Made by a program: the position numbers and the translations under genes. From W-Chloroflexi-9 sp045863195 (lineage in GTDB: Bacteria > Chloroflexota > Dehalococcoidia > UBA2979): 64,000 nucleotides of DNA. The stretch covers positions 372,001 through 436,000 of the forward strand of contig BTUI01000001.1 in NCBI GenBank assembly GCA_045863195.1, in the 5' to 3' direction. This document shows, piece after piece, positions 17,225 through 23,727 of the stretch. The notes under the pieces are model-generated. The model saw nothing but the letters and a program-made list of their open reading frames with translations, searched no databases and was not told the origin of the DNA. The stretch's first letter is position 1. Each line of letters starts with the position of its first letter.

Positions 17225-18277
17225 TCAGAACTGGGCGAGGAAGCGCGGGTCGTTCAGGTGGAAGTCGCGGATATCGGAAACGCCCAGGAGCACCATCGCC
17301 ACGCGCTCCACGCCCATGCCGGCGGCGAAGCCCGTGTAGCGGTCCGGGTCGTAGCCCTGCGCCTCGATGATGTCGCGGTGCACCATCCCCGCGCCCATCA
17401 ACTCCAGCCAGCCGCTCCCGCGGCAGACGGAGCACGAAGGGTCATCGCCGGGACAGGCGAAGCAGTCCACCGCCACCTCGACCCCCGGCTCCACGAAGGG
17501 GAAGTAGGAGTTCCGCATCATCACCTTGCGGGTGGGGCCGAACATCTGGCGGGCCCACTCCTGGAGCGTCCCCTTCAGGTTCGCCATCGACACGCCCTCG
17601 TCGATGACGAGGAGTTCCACCTGCTCCAGCATCCACTCGTGGGTCGCGTCCGTCGCCTCGTAGCGGTAGCAGCGGCCGGGGACCGCCACGCGAATCGGCG
17701 GCTGGTGGCCCTCCATGAACCGCACCTGCATCGGGCTGGTGTGCGTCCGCAGGAGGAGCGGCGTCTTGCCGTCCACCTCCTCGTCGAACCAGAACGTGTC
17801 CCACATGTCGCGCGCCGGGTGGTGCTCCGGGATGCGCAGCCGGTCGAAGTTGTACGTGTCCAGTTCCACCTCCGGCCCCTCGATCACGAGGAACCCGAGG
17901 CGTTCGAAGACGTCGAGGATCTGCCGTCGCACCTGCGTGATCGGGTGCAGCCGCCCGCGCGGGGCCGGCCGGCCGGGCAGCGTGACGTCCAGCGCGTCCG
18001 CCTCCGCCGAGGCGAGCGCGGCGCGACGCAGCGCCTCGCGGCGCTCGTCCAGCGCGGCCTCCAGCGTGGCCTTCGTCTGGTTGGCGGCGGCGCCCAGCGC
18101 CTTCCGCTCCTCCGACGGCAGCGCGCCCAGGCCGCGCAGCACGCCCGTCAGCGTGCCGGACTTGCCAAGGACGCGGACCCGCCACGCCTCCAGCGCCGCC
18201 TCATCCGAGGCGGCCGCGAGCGCCTCGAGGCCCTCGCGCTCAATCCCGGCGACGGTGTCCTGCGGTGAGGTGGTCAT
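17225..18277 (-). CDS. pheS: Phenylalanine-tRNA ligase alpha subunit
   Basis: Class II aminoacyl-tRNA synthetase catalytic subunit. The 350 residues contain the N-terminal coiled-coil region, HPITQVRRQILDVFERLGF, motif 2 GRCYRYEATDATHEW, a cysteine-rich zinc-knuckle-like insert (CFAC, then CSVC) before GWLELMGAGMVH, and motif 3 GFAAGMGVERVAM. Length and motifs are normal. It ends DPRFLAQF immediately next to a direct repeat. pheT, almost always next to pheS, is absent from both sides, so the beta subunit must be encoded elsewhere. Confidence 0.96.
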   Translation of the reverse strand: MTTSPQDTVAGIEREGLEALAAASDEAALEAWRVRVLGKSGTLTGVLRGLGALPSEERKALGAAANQTKATLEAALDERREALRRAALASAEADALDVTLPGRPAPRGRLHPITQVRRQILDVFERLGFLVIEGPEVELDTYNFDRLRIPEHHPARDMWDTFWFDEEVDGKTPLLLRTHTSPMQVRFMEGHQPPIRVAVPGRCYRYEATDATHEWMLEQVELLVIDEGVSMANLKGTLQEWARQMFGPTRKVMMRNSYFPFVEPGVEVAVDCFACPGDDPSCSVCRGSGWLELMGAGMVHRDIIEAQGYDPDRYTGFAAGMGVERVAMVLLGVSDIRDFHLNDPRFLAQF

Positions 18278-18304
18278 GGCGTCGGAGTGTACCGGAGGGC
18301 GGGG

Positions 18305-19015
18305 TTAGGGGCGTGCAGCGGCAGGGGAATCGAAGAACACGACACGCTGCGCATTAGTGAGCCGTCCAGCTGTCCGACGTACTACGTCGGTCGGGAGCTC
18401 CGGCCATGCAGTCGCATAGAGCGCCACGAGGTAGTCGGAGAGGCCTTCCGCAACCTGCTCTTGAATAGTCAGGACCGACTCTAGGGCCGTCGGATCGCTG
18501 ACGACACCGGCAAGAGATGCAGCGCGTGGGATCGACAGACTGGACTGCCCGTGAATATGCGCTGAAAGGATCCGGTAGGGCGCTGCGACATCGCTCCCCT
18601 GCGTGCGGAGCATCCCGAGCCTTGCTTTGAATCCGAGAACGGTTTCCTCGTGAAACGCCTGAATCGCGCCACGCGTGCTGTAGCCCTTCCCCGAGTGATC
18701 GACCTGCAGCCACTCCTCCGGATGCGTCCTGTAGTACGAGTAGCCAACAAGAAGGTCGATCTGAAGTCGAATGGCCGTTATCGCCGATCGCACCAGCCCC
18801 AGCGCCCCATAAGCGACCGACTCAATCGTCGCCGCATGCGCGCCATCGAGCAGGACGGTCGACGGACTTCCTTCATCCAGTACTCGAAAGTGCCGAATCC
18901 ACAGGTGCAGCGGCGTCACGGCCTTTGCCATGTCAGCCGCTACGGACGCGCCGGTGCCAGTCGCTACGGCGCCGATCGACAGGCGGAGCGCCTCAACCTC
19001 GGCCTGAATGCTCAT
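18305..19015 (-). CDS. Hypothetical helical protein, possible HEPN-like, third gene of ParA cassette
   Basis: A 236-residue, mostly helical protein without signal peptide or clear membrane span. No family is recognised with confidence. Residues 65-105 (IESVAYGALGLVRSAITAIRLQIDLLVGY region) and the later YRILSAHIHG look like HEPN/DUF5677-type proteins, and R148-ILSA-H153 fits the R-x4-H motif of HEPN ribonucleases; this is inference. It lies 2 nt after the 176-residue gene, on the same strand and in the same less GC-rich segment as the ParA gene, so the three genes probably work together. pheS lies 27 nt downstream. Confidence 0.75.
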   Translation of the reverse strand: MSIQAEVEALRLSIGAVATGTGASVAADMAKAVTPLHLWIRHFRVLDEGSPSTVLLDGAHAATIESVAYGALGLVRSAITAIRLQIDLLVGYSYYRTHPEEWLQVDHSGKGYSTRGAIQAFHEETVLGFKARLGMLRTQGSDVAAPYRILSAHIHGQSSLSIPRAASLAGVVSDPTALESVLTIQEQVAEGLSDYLVALYATAWPELPTDVVRRTAGRLTNAQRVVFFDSPAAARP

Positions 19016-19017
19016 GG

Positions 19018-19548
19018 CTAGCCGCCTCTATCGACCGGCCAGTCGCGCTGAAAATCGGTGAGGCCCCGATCCTTCGCGATCCGATAGGCAGCGCTGAGAA
19101 GTACTGAATCCCCGGCGTAATCTGCCAGGCGGTCGACATAGACCCCGAAGGCTTTGCGAATCGGTAGAGCGTTCGGGTAGCGCACCTCCCGCGCCAGAGC
19201 CTTGGAAGCTGCCTCCACGTTTAGCCCGAGGCGCCTGAGTAGGAGCTCAGCTATGTCGTCGCGCAACGCTTGCCGATTAGTGGCCTGCGATGTCGCGTGC
19301 GGCGTCGAGGACACACGGGTCGGGAGCGCCCGCTTGGGAGTGGTGCGCTGAACCAGTCCGGGATCGTTTGCGGTCCGAGGGGGATCATCAGGACTGGCCG
19401 TTATGCGCCGACGGGCTTCGACCGCCGCGCGGGCGAGTTCAGCACCACCGCCTGAGGTCAGCCAGTGCGCGACAGACCCGAGTTGCTCTTCGGACACGTC
19501 TGGATCGACGAGGACTGCGAGCAGCCGCAGACGGATCTGGTTGTTCAC
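19018..19548 (-). CDS. Hypothetical protein, second gene of ParA cassette
   Basis: A 176-residue protein of unknown family. It has a helical N-terminal domain (VDPDVSEEQLGSVAHWLTSGG), a polar, proline/threonine-rich linker at roughly 50-90, and a helical C-terminal domain (LRDDIAELLLRRLGLN, then FGVYVDRLADYAGDSVLLSAAYRIAKD). The GTG start overlaps the parA stop by 4 nt, so translation is coupled. The two-domain build with a flexible linker would suit an adaptor between the ATPase and the third protein, but there is no direct evidence for that role. Confidence 0.75.
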   Translation of the reverse strand: MNNQIRLRLLAVLVDPDVSEEQLGSVAHWLTSGGGAELARAAVEARRRITASPDDPPRTANDPGLVQRTTPKRALPTRVSSTPHATSQATNRQALRDDIAELLLRRLGLNVEAASKALAREVRYPNALPIRKAFGVYVDRLADYAGDSVLLSAAYRIAKDRGLTDFQRDWPVDRGG

Positions 19549-20411
19549 TCGAGACCAAGCCTCTTCGCGACTTCCTCGGCGACCGGGCGGAGATTATCGA
19601 CAGCCCGCTGTGTGTACGGGAGCCCCAAGTCTACGGCAAACCCCGAACGGTCGGGCTTCGCCTGAAGAACGCCCGACTCCTCGATGACGTTCACAAGTGT
19701 CCTCGCTCCGTATCGTGACGCGCGAATCGAGGCGATGTTCTGCTGCCGAGCGCGATAAGCTCCCTGAATCGCGTTGATCACAACGATGAGATCCGGCGTT
19801 CGACGCAGGGTGGGTAGATCATCGAGATATTGCGAGATCAGGTTCAGCCCGATTGGAGCATATCGGTTGAGTGTCACTGGGATGAGTAAGTGCGAGGCGT
19901 GCTCCACTGCTGCGCGGGTGAGGAATGAAGTCGATGGATTACAGTCCAAGACGACAAGGTCGTACTCGTCTCGGGCCTTGTCGAAGAAATCCGCTAAACG
20001 AAGGCGCGCGATCCTCTGCGCTGCGGACGTTTCTCGCAGCATTGAGTGAATAAGATCCCAATGCCCGGGAACCAGATCAATGTGCCCGGGGTCTGCTTCA
20101 AAAACGCACACGGTATAGTCGGTTACTTTACCAACGTCGGCAAGGTCTTCGCCTTTTATAGAGAAGATCGATTCTGGCGGATCAGGCTCGAGCACCCGAA
20201 GGAGCGTCTGACCAGCACTCCGGGCCTCAACGAATTCCTCCTCCGTAAGGAGCAGCTCACTGAGGTTGGCCTGCGGATCGAAATCGACGAGGAGCGTCTT
20301 GAGTCCGTAATCCTCGGACATCACCCGAAAGACGTTTGCGGCGATCGTGGTCTTCCCGACCCCACCTTTCATGTTGAATACCGCAACAAGCGGTGTGTCC
20401 TGACCGGGCAT
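19545..20411 (-). CDS. ParA/MinD-superfamily ATPase
   Basis: A 288-residue deviant Walker-A ATPase. KGGVGKTT at 15-22 is the deviant P-loop, LLVDFDPQANLSELL the Walker A'-like switch, and YDLVVLDCNPS the Walker B region. ParA proteins form ATP-dependent dimers that position DNA or protein cargo. No parB-like gene or iteron-like parS site was seen; instead two unknown genes follow with 4-nt overlap and 2-nt gap. Codon use and base composition are visibly less GC-rich than in flanking genes, suggesting acquisition. It is therefore probably not the chromosomal segregation ParA. Confidence 0.9.
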   Translation of the reverse strand: MPGQDTPLVAVFNMKGGVGKTTIAANVFRVMSEDYGLKTLLVDFDPQANLSELLLTEEEFVEARSAGQTLLRVLEPDPPESIFSIKGEDLADVGKVTDYTVCVFEADPGHIDLVPGHWDLIHSMLRETSAAQRIARLRLADFFDKARDEYDLVVLDCNPSTSFLTRAAVEHASHLLIPVTLNRYAPIGLNLISQYLDDLPTLRRTPDLIVVINAIQGAYRARQQNIASIRASRYGARTLVNVIEESGVLQAKPDRSGFAVDLGLPYTQRAVDNLRPVAEEVAKRLGLE

Positions 20412-20466
20412 CGCGGAACCTCCCCCGAATCGACCACGGCGATACTAGCGAAGTCCCGATCTCCTC

Positions 20467-20694
20467 TCACACCTCCCGCGCGAGGAGCCAGCGCTGAGGG
20501 CGAGGGCGCGCCTCGGTGACGGCGAGCGTGAGGGTGGTGCCGTCCGCGCGGCGGACGAGGCGGGGTGAGCCGAGCCAGCGGGCGCGGGTGCCGGCGGCGG
20601 GGTGGAGACGCCAGCCGCCGCCGGGGGCGGGCTGCAGGTAGCCGGCGGCGACCTCCAGGCCGCCCTCGCGGGCCAGGAGGTGGATGCGCTCCAT
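20467..20694 (-). CDS. Small hypothetical protein downstream of purS
   Basis: A 75-residue protein of unknown family with a beta-rich look (GYLQPAPGGGWRL, RLVRRADGTTLTLAVTEARP). It starts at ATG 20694, 11 nt after the purS stop, on the same strand, which favours co-transcription. Composition is like the host genes, not like the neighbouring ParA cassette. Homology is not recognised, so its reality rests on spacing and frame. Confidence 0.5.
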   Translation of the reverse strand: MERIHLLAREGGLEVAAGYLQPAPGGGWRLHPAAGTRARWLGSPRLVRRADGTTLTLAVTEARPRPQRWLLAREV

Positions 20695-20705
20695 CGGCGG
20701 CGGGG

Positions 20706-20969
20706 CTAGGCCGTCGCGAGTTCGGTCACGGCGACCTCGAAGTCCTCGATGACGGAGTTCGCCAGCAGCTGCTTCGCGGCGTCGGTGGCCACGCGCTCCG
20801 CCTCGGCGGGGGTCGCCGCTTCGATCGTCACGTCGATGCGCTTGCCGACGCGGACCTCCCTCACCGCCTCGAAGCCGAGGGAGTGGAGGCCGTCGCGGAC
20901 GGCGAGGCCCTGCGGGTCGTTGATGATCGGGCGGAGCATCACGTTGACGTGGGCGAGGTAGCGGGGCAT
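20706..20969 (-). CDS. purS: Phosphoribosylformylglycinamidine synthase subunit PurS
   Basis: Small structural subunit of the three-part FGAM synthase (PurS/PurQ/PurL). The 87 residues have the family pattern: YLAHVNVMLRPIINDPQG, then RVGKRIDVTIEA and LLANSVIEDFEV. It is separated from purQ and purL, which are not in the window, and from purB-purC by about 5.4 kb that contains the repeats, pheS and the ParA cassette. The arrangement looks like a broken-up purine cluster. Confidence 0.94.
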   Translation of the reverse strand: MPRYLAHVNVMLRPIINDPQGLAVRDGLHSLGFEAVREVRVGKRIDVTIEAATPAEAERVATDAAKQLLANSVIEDFEVAVTELATA

Positions 20970-20989
20970 CTCATGTCCTTCCGCTCGCC

Positions 20990-21560
20990 GCGGGGGGCGG
21001 CAGCAGCGTCGCGATTTGCCTCACGCCGTGAGGCCGGGGTGCATGCGCGGGGCGGCCCATCCCCCTGCCCCCTTCCCTGCGCGGGAAGGGGGATGAGATC
21101 TGGTGGGGGGCTGCGCCCCCCACCAGGGCCTTGGCCCCTGCTTCAGAGTTCAGACGCCAGTCTACCGGTCGGCCTCGGTGGCGGCACGCGCCTGGGCCCC
21201 GGTCGCTGCCGCGACGGGCCGGAGCGCCAGAGGCTGCTAGGGCCGCGCGGAGGGGCCGCCTCGTGCCGGGGATTGCGAGGATGCCGGGCGCGGGCGGAGC
21301 AGCCGCCTGGGGCGGCGCGCAGGGTCTCCGGGCGCGGGTGGAGCGGCCGCCTCGGGCCGCGGAGTGCGAGGCCTCCCCGGGCGCGAGCGGAGCAGCCGCC
21401 TCGGGCCGGGGCGCGCGGTCTCCGGGCGCGGGCGGCGCAGCCGCCTCGTGCCGGCGGGGGCGAAGGACGTGATGGGGGTGCAACCCCCATCACCAGAAGC
21501 ACCCCCTCTCCCCGCGGGAGAGGGGGCAGGGGGTGAGGGCGGCCCGACAGGGCCGCAGCC
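20990..21560. repeat. Repeat-rich intergenic region 2 (two double-hairpin units and tandem ~46-bp repeats)
   Basis: The gene-free interval 20970-21701 holds two copies of the double-hairpin unit. Unit A (minus orientation) has hairpin 1 at 21100-21126 (12-bp stem), a 7-nt linker and hairpin 2 at 21068-21092 (10-bp stem). Unit B (plus) has hairpin 1 at 21469-21493 (11 bp), an 8-nt linker and hairpin 2 at 21502-21526 (11 bp), then CAGGGGG. Between them are an inverted copy (21189-21224) of the 36-nt block of region 1 and about five degenerate tandem units of 44-49 bp (21236-21460) built on CCGGGCGCGGGCGGAGCAG. From 21561 to 21701 nothing clear is seen. Confidence 0.75.
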
Positions 21561-21701
21561 GGCGTCACGCCCCACCTCGACCTCGTCGCAAACAACGAGG
21601 CGTCCCGACCGGGCCGACGCTCGCGCTCACCCGCAAGGCGGCGCATCCTGCATACCGGGTGTACGCGAAGCGTTCGCGCCGCCCGAGGGAAGGCGACGCG
21701 G

Positions 21702-23588
21702 GTGCCGTTCCAGCCGAAGGAGTGGGAGCCGAACCCGCGCTGGGTACCGAAGGAGGAGCGCAGGCGCCGCGCCGCGCAGGGCGCCCCGAGCGGCCCGGGG
21801 ACGCTGGCCACGCCCACCCCCGCGACACCCACCGCCGCCACGCCCCGCGACCCCTCCGAGGCCCGCCGCGGGCTGATCATCTTCGGGATCTCGTTCGCGG
21901 CATTCCTGCTGGTGGCGCTGTACGTGCGGACGCTGAACGCGCCGAACCCGGACGCCCTCACGCGCACGCTGGACGCGCACAACGTCCTCTACTCGCGCGA
22001 CCCGCACCTGGGCGCGATCGGGTTCACGTGGCCGCCGCTCCCCACCGCGCTGCGGCTGCCGTTGCTCATGGCGCTGCACCCCTTCGGCGTGACCGCGTTC
22101 GTCGGCCCGCTCACCTCGGTGATCGCGGCGGCGGGCTGCGTGGTGCTGCTCGACCAGATCCTCGGGCGGTTCAGCCTGGACGGACGCACGCGCGCCGCGT
22201 GGATCGCGGTCACGCTCGCGAACCCGATCGTGGTGCTGCACTTCACCAACGGCACGGCGGAGGCGATCTTCGCGTTCCTCTTCCTGGCGGTCATCCGCGC
22301 CTCGTTGCGGCTGATGGACCGGCCGGACCTCGCCGTGCAGGGGATGGGGCTGGCGGCGGGCACGGCGATCTGGGTGCGCTACGAGGCGCTGGCGACGGCG
22401 CTCGCGGCGGGCGCGTCCATGCTCGCGGCCTCGTGGCTGCGCGGCCACCGGGAGCGGCAGCGGACGGACCGGTCGCGGGTGTCGCTGCTGATCACGCTGA
22501 TGATGCCGCCGGTGTTCTTCGGCGGGCTGTGGCTGGTGTTCAACTGGCTGATCCAGGGCGACCCGCTCTACTTTTACACCAGCACCTACTCCATCCAGGG
22601 CGCGCTGGACGTGGCCCAGAACCAGCCGGATCACCCGCTGGCGTTCGCGTACGGCAGCGTGCGGGGCACGCTCCGGTACGTCTTCACCCGCACGATGGAG
22701 GCGTCCTTCCTCTACCCGCTGCTCGTGGTCGCCGCGCTCGTCGTCGCGTGGCGAGAGCGCCAGCCGCTGGGTGTGGTGCTGGTGATGCTCACCGCCTCCA
22801 CGCTGGCGTTGCAGGCGTACCAGGCCTACACCGGCTCGATCGCGCCATGGCTGCGGTACTGGGTGTACGTGCCCGTGCTGGCGCTGTTGCTGCTCGGCTG
22901 GCTCGCGCAGCAGGTCCGCCTCCACCAGCCCTCTGCCTCCAGGCGCGCGCTGCGCTGGCTCGTCATCCCCGCGCTGATCGTCGCGACGAACGGCGTCGCC
23001 TTCGCGGCGATGCGCGGCGACACCGCCGGCGTGGACGAGCGCATCTTCACCGCCGTGATCGTCGGCCGGCCGGACATCGCTCGGGATCTCCGCACGTCCT
23101 ATCCCGACCCCGTGATCGTGGACGAGATCGTCGCGGACCTGGATGAGCGCGAAGGACTGGTGATCCTGGATATGGAACACGGCGCGCCGATCATCCTGGC
23201 CTCGAGGGATGCCCGCCGCTTCGTCATCAACACCGACCGCGACTTCGCGAGCATCCTCGGGCAGCCAGACCGCACCGCCCGCTGGCTGCTCCTCCCCGAC
23301 CCGCGCGAGGAGTCCGACCTCGCCCTTGCGCGCGACGAGATCTACCTCCGCTTCGGCCCCGGCATCTGGGAGGGCGCCCCCTGGCTCATGCTCGCCCGCG
23401 AGTTCGATGGCGACCCGGACTGGCGGCTCTACGAGATCATCGGGCCGATCGGGGTGCCCTCGACGGCCCCGCCCGACCCGGCCGCCGCGCCCGAGACCTC
23501 CCCGACCGCCGCGCCGGACGCCCGGCCCGGCGCGAGCGGGATGCCCTCCGGCGAGCCGTCGACCTCGCCGCCGCGCTCCTCGCCCTGA
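21702..23588 (+). CDS. GT-C-like polytopic membrane protein
   Basis: A 628-residue integral membrane protein. A polar, Pro/Thr-rich N-terminal tail of about 55 residues is followed by roughly ten hydrophobic spans to residue 440, then a soluble domain of about 130 residues and a Pro/Ser/Thr-rich tail. The first extracytoplasmic loop contains acidic residues (NPDALTRTLDAHN) and the overall plan resembles lipid-linked-sugar-dependent glycosyltransferases of the GT-C/PMT type; the donor and acceptor are unknown. It starts with GTG after GAGGGAAGG. It precedes an acyltransferase, which suits a cell-envelope role. Confidence 0.7.
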   Translation: MPFQPKEWEPNPRWVPKEERRRRAAQGAPSGPGTLATPTPATPTAATPRDPSEARRGLIIFGISFAAFLLVALYVRTLNAPNPDALTRTLDAHNVLYSRDPHLGAIGFTWPPLPTALRLPLLMALHPFGVTAFVGPLTSVIAAAGCVVLLDQILGRFSLDGRTRAAWIAVTLANPIVVLHFTNGTAEAIFAFLFLAVIRASLRLMDRPDLAVQGMGLAAGTAIWVRYEALATALAAGASMLAASWLRGHRERQRTDRSRVSLLITLMMPPVFFGGLWLVFNWLIQGDPLYFYTSTYSIQGALDVAQNQPDHPLAFAYGSVRGTLRYVFTRTMEASFLYPLLVVAALVVAWRERQPLGVVLVMLTASTLALQAYQAYTGSIAPWLRYWVYVPVLALLLLGWLAQQVRLHQPSASRRALRWLVIPALIVATNGVAFAAMRGDTAGVDERIFTAVIVGRPDIARDLRTSYPDPVIVDEIVADLDEREGLVILDMEHGAPIILASRDARRFVINTDRDFASILGQPDRTARWLLLPDPREESDLALARDEIYLRFGPGIWEGAPWLMLAREFDGDPDWRLYEIIGPIGVPSTAPPDPAAAPETSPTAAPDARPGASGMPSGEPSTSPPRSSP

Positions 23589-23666
23589 CCTCGGCTCTCG
23601 CGGGCGGATTTCGGGCATTGTGGACACTTCCGGGAAAGAATTCGTCGCTGTTCTCGCTGTGTTTTG

Positions 23667-23696
23667 TTGAAGCGAGTGAGCGACTCGTCGCATACT
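23667..23696 (+). promoter_or_regulatory. Possible promoter of the acyltransferase gene
   Basis: TTGAAG and CATACT are about 18 bp apart in the 139-bp AT-richer gap before the gene. It is a moderate match, judged by eye. Confidence 0.35.
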
Positions 23697-23727
23697 GTCA
23701 TCCGGCGGGCGGCGCGAGAGGATTTCT

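Noticed and set aside
16693..18268. Long plus-strand frames running from the repeat region into the pheS antisense
   Set aside because: They cross palindromic repeats and the pheS gene, with no homology to known proteins.
19545..20411. Chromosome or plasmid partition locus (parABS)
   Set aside because: No ParB-like gene and no cluster of short inverted repeats was seen near the ParA gene.
21143..21982. Open frames in the tandem-repeat region 21.1-21.7 kb
   Set aside because: Translations follow the DNA repeats in several frames at once, so there is no evidence for a coding frame.
21627..23693. 688-codon minus-strand open frame opposite the GT-C-like gene
   Set aside because: Composition artefact (Arg/His/Gln/Glu rich), no domain, whereas the plus strand encodes clear membrane spans.
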